Shown here piece after piece: positions 1-5,437 of a stretch of 7,790 nt of DNA. The stretch comes from Chloroflexota bacterium (GTDB lineage: Bacteria; Chloroflexota; Anaerolineae; Anaerolineales; VGOW01), in the NCBI GenBank assembly GCA_016215145.1, contig JACRLA010000395.1, positions 1-7,790 on the forward strand. The letters run 5' to 3'. Both the position numbers and the translations under genes were made by a program. The notes beneath the pieces are model-generated. The model saw only the letters and a list, made by a program, of their open reading frames with translations, did not search any database and had not been told where the DNA came from. Numbering within the stretch: the stretch's first letter is position 1; the number at the start of each line of letters is the position of its first letter.

Positions 1-302
1 ATGATCGGTGTGGGCGGCGCGAGTGAATCAAGTTGCGCTTTGGAAAGTTTGCTTGCCTCAGTCGGGCGATATTTAACGTAAACGGATCGGGTGTGAGTCT
101 TTTCGGCGATCTCACGCAACAGGTGGAGAGGCGGCGTCACCTTGAGTCCGGCGCTGTAAAGGTTGGCGATCAAAACATCGGCGTAGCGATCCACGGTGAG
201 ATCGGGGAATCCATCGGCGGCGCGATGAATGAGGCGATAGGCATCGGTGTGAGTTGAATTGAGGAGAGAGTCGCGGCGGGCGAGGGCGGAGAGGAGGGAC
301 AC
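1..302 (-). CDS. RlmI-like class I SAM-dependent rRNA methyltransferase, N-terminal part (truncated by window edge)
   Basis: The first 100 codons are open to the left window edge. The product begins MSLLSALARRDSLL, followed by the family block DAYRLIHRAADGFPDLTVDR (residues about 20-39), YADVLIANLYSAGL (40-53), SVYVKYR (about 73-79) and LAPPTPI at the edge. In the RlmI-like 23S rRNA (cytosine-C5) methyltransferase family this stretch precedes the Rossmann SAM-binding domain, which lies outside the window, so the catalytic motifs cannot be checked. The protein seems to belong to the shorter branch without an N-terminal PUA domain (family knowledge). GTG at 302 is the first usable start: an in-frame TAA lies at 314-312. 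There is no good Shine-Dalgarno in front of the GTG. An ATG in the same frame at 320 has GGTGAGGA just upstream, but the TAA stops it at codon 3. The gene could have a recent nonsense mutation or simply use GTG. Family assignment is fairly sure; the exact target base is not. Confidence 0.72.
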   Translation of the reverse strand, partial: MSLLSALARRDSLLNSTHTDAYRLIHRAADGFPDLTVDRYADVLIANLYSAGLKVTPPLHLLREIAEKTHTRSVYVKYRPTEASKLSKAQLDSLAPPTPI

Positions 303-322
303 GGGGATGTTTTACCACATTT

Positions 323-443
323 TCCTCACCCCCCGACCCCCTCTCCCGAAAATAAAAACCAAAGGCATTTTCTGGAGAGGGGGAGAAGACTCCCCTCTCC
401 AGAATTGTGTTTGTCAATTCAGGAGAGGGGCTGGGGGTGAGGA
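323..443. repeat. BIME-like palindromic element: two tandem hairpins inside a terminal inverted repeat
   Basis: The element has four alternating copies of a GGAGAGGGG unit. Hairpin A pairs 337-352 with 368-383 (16 bp, one mismatch, 15-nt loop). Hairpin B pairs 392-407 with 415-430 (16 bp, one mismatch, 7-nt loop). The outer ends are inverted copies: TCCTCACCCCCCGA at 323-336 and CTGGGGGTGAGGA at 431-443. An alternative stem pairs about 371-385 with 390-403 and would compete with A and B. It fills the whole gap between the stop codon of the membrane-protein gene (444-446) and the methyltransferase start. Such structures are typical of multicopy REP/BIME repeats; copy number cannot be judged from one window. 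No target duplication is visible. Confidence 0.8.
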
Positions 444-833
444 CTACTTTGCCATCCTCTGCCCCGCCGTCAACATCCACTTCACCAACATCGTCGCCGC
501 CAGCATCACCAACGCTTGACGATCATCTTTCACCATCGGCAGATCGAAACCGAAGAGGTGGGCGACGACGAAGATGGCACTCATGATGCCGAGCAACGAT
601 AACGTGAGACGATGCCCAAATGAAAATTTGATCTGCGCTTGCCGATCATGAATCTTGGCGACGTGACATAAGGCGTAACCGATCAGCAAGAGCAACACGA
701 GCGTCTCGCGATAGCTGAGGTGCAGCGCTGTTTCGTTGAGCGAGAGGGTGGCAAATACGAGAACGGTGGCGAGCAGTGCCAGCACGCCTTCGAGCGGACT
801 TGGTTTGTGACGGGGAAGTTGTGTGGTGTTCAT
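444..833 (-). CDS. Small four-helix integral membrane protein, unknown function
   Basis: This 129-residue protein is not recognised. It has four likely membrane segments at about residues 15-33, 42-60, 75-95 and 104-119, with a short basic cytoplasmic-looking N-terminus (MNTTQLPRHKPSP) and a basic tail (GQRMAK). Charged turns (KIHDRQAQIKFSFGHR; VKDDRQ) separate helices 2/3 and 3/4. No catalytic or metal-binding motif was seen. The start is ATG at 833, chosen because AAGGAGG lies 6 nt upstream; an upstream extension to 878 has no such support. The stop (TAG, 446-444) abuts the palindromic element at 323-443, so the C-terminus may have been set by that insertion. Upstream, 54 nt away, is the MITE-like element at 888-997. 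The gene is separated from the MFS gene by 243 nt and so may have its own promoter. Confidence 0.7.
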   Translation of the reverse strand: MNTTQLPRHKPSPLEGVLALLATVLVFATLSLNETALHLSYRETLVLLLLIGYALCHVAKIHDRQAQIKFSFGHRLTLSLLGIMSAIFVVAHLFGFDLPMVKDDRQALVMLAATMLVKWMLTAGQRMAK

Positions 834-839
834 GGCAAT

Positions 840-846
840 CCTCCTT
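840..846 (-). promoter_or_regulatory. Shine-Dalgarno site fixing the start of the membrane-protein gene
   Basis: Read on the minus strand the site is AAGGAGG, 6 nt before ATG at 833. It is the strongest ribosome binding site in the window and decides the start against longer in-frame options. Confidence 0.8.
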
Positions 847-878
847 TCGGCGATAGTGCCAATTACTTCAACACCCAT

Positions 879-887
879 AAATCTTAT
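879..887. repeat. Left copy of 9-bp direct repeat (likely target-site duplication)
   Basis: AAATCTTAT here is repeated exactly at 998-1006, immediately outside the two ends of the inverted-repeat element 888-997. It is also part of a small hairpin ACCCATAA/TTATGGGT (873-880 with 884-891) formed across the element's left end. Confidence 0.7.
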
Positions 888-997
888 GGGTGCGTTTCAT
901 TTCAGTTGAAACCGTCCCGAAGGTTGGCTAAAACGACAAAATTTTCTCGACAAAACCTTCGGGACGTTCTTTCCTTCAACTCATTTGAAACACACCC
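888..997. mobile_element. MITE-like non-autonomous element, 110 bp, with long terminal inverted repeats
   Basis: The ends are imperfect inverted repeats: the left arm 888-925 begins GGGTGCGTTTCA, and the right arm 954-997 ends TGAAACACACCC. The arms align over their full length with one small gap of about 6 nt, two short mismatched patches and a perfect 13-bp inner block (CGTCCCGAAGGTT at 913-925, inverted at 954-966). The 28-nt centre contains two direct copies of CGACAAAA (934-941 and 948-955). Both ends are flanked by the exact 9-bp repeat AAATCTTAT. There is no coding capacity, so mobilisation would need a transposase in trans. The parental insertion-sequence family was not recognised; 9-bp duplications occur in several families. 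It lies between the MFS stop and the start of the four-helix membrane protein, and as RNA would form a long hairpin without a following T-tract. Confidence 0.78.
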
Positions 998-1006
998 AAA
1001 TCTTAT
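998..1006. repeat. Right copy of 9-bp direct repeat (likely target-site duplication)
   Basis: An exact match to 879-887, directly adjoining the terminal CACCC of the inverted-repeat element. Confidence 0.7.
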
Positions 1007-1076
1007 TCTGCGATCAGCATACTCTTTTTTAACTTTATCTCGCAAGTGATAAACGTCATTGTCAATTGCTCTTCAC

Positions 1077-2321
1077 TCATTCCAATTGGCGCAGTTTTGG
1101 GACAAATACCCAGATGACTATGGCAAAGATCAACACGATCGTTGCACAGAGTATACCGGTCAGCGGCTCGCCGATAAACTCAGCCAGGCTTCCGGCTAAC
1201 AACGCCCCCAACGGCATTGAACCAAAGAAGATCAATGAATACACACTCATCACGCGCCCGCGCAGTTCGTCAGGTGTTTGCGATTGCACCAGAGCATTCG
1301 ACGAGTTGAAGATCATGATCATTCCCAAACCGGCTCCCGCCAGCGTTGCTAACGAGAGCGGCAGCCAGCGCATGAACGTGAATAGTAACAAACACAACGG
1401 CAAGACAAAGCTGCCGATGGCGACTAACTTTCCCTTCACCTTAAAGTGGACAAGTGCTGCCACCATCAACGCCCCGCCCAAAGCGCCCAAGCCGCGCGCC
1501 GATTGCAGCCAACCGTTCGTGGTGGCATCGCCGCCGAGAATCTTAACCGCCCAAGCGGGCATCAACGTGACGAGCGCCAACCCGAAGAGAGTAGTGACGG
1601 CGACAATAGTGATCACGGTGAGGATGATGTCGTTGGTAAGGATGTAGCGGATTCCTTCTTTGATGTCGCTCAACGCCGAAGTTGTTCGCGCCTTGAAGAT
1701 GTGAGGAGGCAATTGCATAAGAAGCAAGGCGGCGATGACGGCGATGAAAGAGATGCCGTTCAAGGTGAAGCACCACGCGGGACCCGCCAGCGCGTAAGCC
1801 ACTCCGGCGATTGCCGGTCCGATCACCGTCCCCAAATTAAACATACTGGCGTTGAGAGCGATGGCGTTACTCAAATCCTCACGCTCAACCAGTTCCGGCA
1901 CAAGCGCCAGCCGCGCCGGCGCATCGAAAGCGTTGGCGGTGCCAAGCAGAAGCGCCAAGAGGATGATGTGCCATGGCTGCACGATGTTGAGGAACGTCAG
2001 CGTTGCCAGAATGAACGCCAAGATCATCATCACACTTTGCGTGATGACCATCAGATTCCGTCGCGGCACACGGTCGGCGATCACGCCGCCATACAACATG
2101 AACAACCACGAAGGCAACCCCGAAGCAAAACCGACGTAACCGAGATAGACCGAAGAGTGAGTCAGTTGAAAGATCAAAAAACCTTGCGCGGTGGTTTGCA
2201 TCCATGTGCCGATGAGCGATACGGTTTGTCCGATGAACCACAAACGATAGTTGCGATGTTTGAGAGCGACGAATGTCTGTTGCCAACTTAAACTCTTGCG
2301 CGCAATGGGCTGAGGTCCCAT
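1077..2321 (-). CDS. MFS transporter, MFS_3/EntS-like exporter
   Basis: This 414-residue protein is a normal length for a 12-helix major facilitator. Visible signatures include motif A after helix 2 (GGVIADRVPRR, residues 78-88), a helix-5 region with GPAIAG (168-173), and the family segment PDELRGRVMSVYSL (350-363) in the second half. The N-terminus (FVALKHRNYRLWFIGQTVSL) is typical of the MFS_3 (enterobactin exporter EntS-like) group, in which proton-driven export of siderophores or drugs is common. The substrate cannot be read from the sequence. The ATG at 2321 follows the TAA of the nitroreductase-family gene with no intervening base and no good ribosome binding site of its own, implying translational coupling. 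No intrinsic terminator with a T-tract follows the TGA (1079-1077); the MITE hairpin is the next structure downstream. It looks intact. Confidence 0.9.
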   Translation of the reverse strand: MGPQPIARKSLSWQQTFVALKHRNYRLWFIGQTVSLIGTWMQTTAQGFLIFQLTHSSVYLGYVGFASGLPSWLFMLYGGVIADRVPRRNLMVITQSVMMILAFILATLTFLNIVQPWHIILLALLLGTANAFDAPARLALVPELVEREDLSNAIALNASMFNLGTVIGPAIAGVAYALAGPAWCFTLNGISFIAVIAALLLMQLPPHIFKARTTSALSDIKEGIRYILTNDIILTVITIVAVTTLFGLALVTLMPAWAVKILGGDATTNGWLQSARGLGALGGALMVAALVHFKVKGKLVAIGSFVLPLCLLLFTFMRWLPLSLATLAGAGLGMIMIFNSSNALVQSQTPDELRGRVMSVYSLIFFGSMPLGALLAGSLAEFIGEPLTGILCATIVLIFAIVIWVFVPKLRQLE

Positions 2322-2900
2322 TTAGCGTTTTCGCCTGATAAAGAAAAATAACAAAATCGCTGTCGCCGCGATCCACACCCAACTCAAATCGCCGGGACCT
2401 TCGCTCCCGGTTCTTGCCTCTTCGCGTTTAATGTGGATCAGGCGATACGGTTTTGAGATTTGTTCCAACTCTTCATCGCTGATCGTGTGCGGATCGATTC
2501 GTCCAAAGGCGTGCGCCGCGAAGCCGCTATCTATCATCAACTGCCGCACCAGCGACAGCCGACTCGGATCGTCGCCGACCTCTACCGCGACCCCGCGCCA
2601 CCAACCATCTGGCAACCATACTTCCACGTTTGGATTCTTTAGCATGTTGCGATACCAATCGGAGATCGATCCGAATCCGGCGAGGCAGTACAGTTCGCCA
2701 TTGGAGACGGTGTAGTTAACCGGCGTGCGCCGCAGTTGTCCGCTCTTGCGCCCGATGTGAGTCAACACCATGATGCGCCCGCCATATTGGGGCGAGATGT
2801 TTAGGGCGGGTCCCAAACCGAGTCGCCACATTATCAACATAAACGGGTTGAGAAATTTTTTGAAGAAAAGACGGAGAGATGATTCGAAGTTAGAGTTCAT
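2322..2900 (-). CDS. DDN-type nitroreductase-family (F420/flavin split-barrel) protein with C-terminal membrane anchor
   Basis: This 192-residue protein carries the signature of the deazaflavin-dependent nitroreductase family (DDN, formerly DUF385): IMVLTHIGRKSGQLRRTPV (residues 43-61), YCLAGFGS (71-78), then W-x-x-N-x-x-x-NPNVEVWL (82-96). Characterised members bind coenzyme F420 and reduce quinones or nitro compounds; cofactor use here is inferred from the family only. Two features stand out: a hydrophobic helix at the C-terminus (about 172-188) ending in RRKR, which should anchor the protein on the cytoplasmic face, and an amphipathic N-terminal stretch. ATG at 2900 was chosen because AAAGAGG lies about 5 nt upstream; an earlier in-frame TTG/ATG region (to 2942) lacks support and runs into a repeat. 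It precedes and probably drives translation of the MFS gene, which suggests a shared job such as membrane redox or export of a processed compound. Confidence 0.85.
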   Translation of the reverse strand: MNSNFESSLRLFFKKFLNPFMLIMWRLGLGPALNISPQYGGRIMVLTHIGRKSGQLRRTPVNYTVSNGELYCLAGFGSISDWYRNMLKNPNVEVWLPDGWWRGVAVEVGDDPSRLSLVRQLMIDSGFAAHAFGRIDPHTISDEELEQISKPYRLIHIKREEARTGSEGPGDLSWVWIAATAILLFFFIRRKR

Positions 2901-2905
2901 AGTAG

Positions 2906-2912
2906 CCTCTTT
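2906..2912 (-). promoter_or_regulatory. Shine-Dalgarno site fixing the start of the DDN-type gene
   Basis: On the minus strand AAAGAGG lies 5 nt before ATG at 2900. It supports the 192-residue product over the extended reading frame. Confidence 0.6.
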
Positions 2913-2940
2913 GGTAACTGCACAACCTAAACCAGAACAC

Positions 2941-3008
2941 ACCGCGAAGGCGCGAAGAACGCGAAGGGGAATTACAAAAGAACTTTGCGACCTTTGCGTC
3001 TTTGCGGT
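2941..3008. repeat. Imperfect inverted repeat built from a GCGAAG/CTTTGCG unit
   Basis: The left arm (2941-2967) contains three spaced GCGAAG units; the right arm (2983-3008) contains three spaced TTTGCG units. The arms are inverted copies in which most differences are C/T exchanges, so the plus-strand and minus-strand RNAs would differ in G-U pairing. The centre is a short AT-rich loop (2968-2982). It occupies most of the 154-nt gap between the permease stop and the DDN-type gene start. Repeats of this kind are commonly dispersed in large environmental bacterial genomes (general knowledge). No T-tract typical of an intrinsic terminator directly follows on the minus strand. Confidence 0.65.
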
Positions 3009-3054
3009 TTTCTCTTGCTTGTGTTAAAGCGACTGAGTAACCACACTGTTCAAT

Positions 3055-5277
3055 TTACTCGTACGCTAATACATCGCGCACGGTTAAGCGCGAAGCATTC
3101 CACGCCGGTATGGCGCTGGCGATGGCGGCGATGATCACTACGAAGATCAACCATACCACACAGCCCCACACCGAAAACACAAACGGCATCGGCGCGCGCA
3201 CAAAGGCATAGCCGATGACCACGTCAAAGAAATACGTGATGGGCAGCCCGACCAGCGTGCCGAGCGCCCAACTGAAGATGCCGATCATCATGCCTTCGGT
3301 GATCACCAACTTCAGCACATCCAAATCACTCGCGCCCAACGCGCGCATCACGCCGATCTCACGCGTGCGCTCGATGACGTTCATGCTCATCGTTCCCATC
3401 AAGCCCAAGCCGCCCACCACCGCGCTCAGCACTGCCATGATCATGGCAAAGAAAACAAAGTAAGCATTGATGCTGTTGTTGACGTTGACAATGTAACTGC
3501 CGGTGATCACCTGCTGCACTTGAACCCCCGAGTCTTTTAACTTGGTTTCTATCTCTTTCGCCACGCGCTCTTGAGTGGCGTCGTCGTGTTTGTGCGTCGC
3601 AATGCGGAAGCTCGGGCTGCGTCCCACGTAGCCGCCGATTCTAGAAACGTAATCGCTGTTGGCATACAGCACCGGCGGTTCTACGTTGCCCAACAACTTA
3701 TACAGTCCGACAATTCTAAAATCATATTCCTTGTCGTTGATCTTAAGTATCACCGTGTCGCCCACTTTGAGGTCGGGGCGTTGGATGATCATTTGTGGAC
3801 CCATCACAACCGCATTTTCATCGTCCGGCAAGATCCAGCGACCCTCTTGCAGCACCGGTTTGATCAACGTCGAATCGTTTGGCGGCGCGAAGATGATCAC
3901 TTGAGAGTTGGTCTTTTTATCGGGTGAGAGGAGTTGAGCCGAAAGCTCTCCCCACGCTTCAACCTTCGCCACGTCGGGTGAACTCATGGCGATCTGCGTG
4001 ATCTTCTCAATGCGATACGATTGCCCTAACGCCACATTGACATCGGTTAATAAATAGCCCAACGCTTCGTCAATGGCAATCGCCAGCGAACCCTGAAAAT
4101 TTAAAATCGCCAAAAAGATCGCCCCGCCGAGCGTGAGCGTGAGCAAGGTGATCGTTAGACGAATCTTGCGCCGAAACGTATTGCGGATTGAGATCAAGAT
4201 CGGGCGCGAGAAAAAGTTGATGCGTTCCAACGTGCGGTCAAACCGACTCTTGCCAAATCGCCCTTTGCCCAACCCATACTCGCTGATCGCTTCACGCACC
4301 GAGACGCGCGTGCCGCTCCAAACCGGAGCGAATGCCGCCAACACCGGCGTGAGCAGCGCCAACACGATTTGCAAAATCAATGATTCAGTTGGGTAACGAA
4401 TCCCGTTAGTCGTCGCCAAGTTAAAGTTAAAAAAGTTGGCAAAGCCACTGGCGAGATCATTCGTCATGTACATCGCCGCAGGCACGGCGACGAGCAGCGC
4501 CAACAACCCAAAGCCCATCACCAGAATCACGTACATCACCACGATCTGGCGTCCGTCTTTCTCCAACTTGTCGGTGATTGATTTGGTCACGGCGCGAATG
4601 TGTGACTCATCTCCTTGCTTTTCAGTCAGCGTGAAGATCACCCGATCAAAATTTTTTCCGCCGCCGAGCCATTCGGCTGTCGGCAGATTCACGTACGCGT
4701 TAACTTGTTGCAGCAAAATTCCGGGGAAGCCCGACACGTCATGCACCACATCCGCCACGCGCAACAGCCGCTTGGTGCCGTCGCGCAATTCAACGGTGAC
4801 GGCATCCCCTTGTTTGACGGGGAAGATGGGCAGGGTCGAGCGCTCGATCAGAATCTCGTGATCGTTTAATTCCTTGGGCAGTGAATCGGATCGCAAGCGG
4901 TTGATCTTCATCTCACTTAACGGCGGGATGGCGGTGATGTTGATCGTGTACCACTTCTCAGGTGCTACCGACGCGCGCGCGGAAATTCCCGTGCGCCCTT
5001 CAACATCTTTCACGCCCTCCATGCGGCTGATCGAGTGCAGCAGATCGTCGCTGAAGCCGCTGGTGCCGATCATCACGCTTTGCGGATTGATCGCGTGATA
5101 ATCGGCGTTCATGTCGTTGAGCAAAATGATGTAGAGACTCGTTACCGTGCCCATCGCAAAAATTCCAACGCCGATGGACAGGACGACGAGCGACGTGCGG
5201 AGTTTGTTGCTCCACAGATCGCCTAACACTTTGCGCCAGCGCGGGCTGAGGAGGGAGAAGTATTTGGTGTGGTTCAT
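3055..5277 (-). CDS. ABC transporter permease, MacB/FtsX type with two FtsX units, first unit apparently internally deleted
   Basis: The 740-residue product (742 if the TTG at 5283 is used; numbering here follows that) has an N-terminal helix at about 31-55, a MacB-type extracytoplasmic domain at about 60-240, helices at about 247-273 and 302-323, a second N-terminal-type helix at about 377-395, a second extracytoplasmic domain at about 400-600, and a complete FtsX unit at 605-742 with helices at about 607-630, 655-685 and 703-725. The cytoplasmic segment IERTREIGVMRALGAS (637-652) is present in the second unit. The matching segment and its preceding helix are absent from the first: EKDGRQ (241-246) runs straight into IVVMYVILVMGFG. 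That leaves 7 predicted helices instead of 8. ATG at 5277 is preferred because relatives begin with MN-x-x-KYF. No ABC ATPase gene lies beside it in the window. Role: permease of a MacB/LolCDE-like complex; substrate unknown. Confidence 0.87.
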   Translation of the reverse strand: MNHTKYFSLLSPRWRKVLGDLWSNKLRTSLVVLSIGVGIFAMGTVTSLYIILLNDMNADYHAINPQSVMIGTSGFSDDLLHSISRMEGVKDVEGRTGISARASVAPEKWYTINITAIPPLSEMKINRLRSDSLPKELNDHEILIERSTLPIFPVKQGDAVTVELRDGTKRLLRVADVVHDVSGFPGILLQQVNAYVNLPTAEWLGGGKNFDRVIFTLTEKQGDESHIRAVTKSITDKLEKDGRQIVVMYVILVMGFGLLALLVAVPAAMYMTNDLASGFANFFNFNLATTNGIRYPTESLILQIVLALLTPVLAAFAPVWSGTRVSVREAISEYGLGKGRFGKSRFDRTLERINFFSRPILISIRNTFRRKIRLTITLLTLTLGGAIFLAILNFQGSLAIAIDEALGYLLTDVNVALGQSYRIEKITQIAMSSPDVAKVEAWGELSAQLLSPDKKTNSQVIIFAPPNDSTLIKPVLQEGRWILPDDENAVVMGPQMIIQRPDLKVGDTVILKINDKEYDFRIVGLYKLLGNVEPPVLYANSDYVSRIGGYVGRSPSFRIATHKHDDATQERVAKEIETKLKDSGVQVQQVITGSYIVNVNNSINAYFVFFAMIMAVLSAVVGGLGLMGTMSMNVIERTREIGVMRALGASDLDVLKLVITEGMMIGIFSWALGTLVGLPITYFFDVVIGYAFVRAPMPFVFSVWGCVVWLIFVVIIAAIASAIPAWNASRLTVRDVLAYE

Positions 5278-5295
5278 TGCCAAGAGTTCACCACC

Positions 5296-5356
5296 ACACC
5301 TGACAGGTCTGTTTATAAGTTGCCGTACTTTAAATTCAGCAAGACCTGTCAGGTGT
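5296..5356. repeat. 15-bp perfect inverted repeat in the permease leader
   Basis: ACACCTGACAGGTCT (5296-5310) is exactly inverted at 5342-5356. Each arm is itself nearly palindromic around ACCTG-A/T-CAGGT. The 31-nt centre is AT-rich and, on the minus strand, contains TTATAAAC. The repeat ends 18 nt before the permease ATG, so it would sit in the leader or promoter of that gene. An overlapping hairpin GTGTTGT/ACAACAC (5353-5359 with 5365-5371) shares bases with its right arm. It may be a dispersed repeat, an operator-like palindrome pair or a small MITE; no flanking duplication was seen. Confidence 0.7.
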
Positions 5357-5393
5357 TGTTAATGACAACACTATCAATACCGATGGACTTACC

Positions 5394-5432
5394 CAAAAAA
5401 GAAAGCGGGTTTCTACAAGGAACCCGCTTTCT
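5394..5432 (-). terminator. Rho-independent terminator of ppdK
   Basis: Read on the minus strand, a perfect 12-bp stem (AGAAAGCGGGTT, 5432-5421, with its complement at 5411-5400) closes a 9-nt loop and is followed by a run of six T (5400-5395). It starts 5 nt after the ppdK stop codon. The T-run is on the minus-strand side only, so it serves ppdK and isolates it from the permease gene. Confidence 0.93.
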
Positions 5433-5437
5433 GAATC

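Noticed and set aside
873..891. A stand-alone 8-bp hairpin (ACCCATAA/TTATGGGT)
   Set aside because: It spans the left target duplication and the first bases of the MITE-like element, so it is most simply a by-product of the insertion.
1034..1065. A promoter with TTGACA (minus strand, 1065-1060) upstream of the four-helix protein gene
   Set aside because: The -35 box is perfect, but no good -10 lies at 16-18 nt; the nearest candidate, GATAAA, is at 20 nt, and the MITE lies between it and the gene.
1446..2291. A 281-codon open frame on the plus strand
   Set aside because: It lies entirely antisense to the MFS gene, its translation is low-complexity and rich in R, Q, D and H, and it has no family resemblance; it is a shadow frame.
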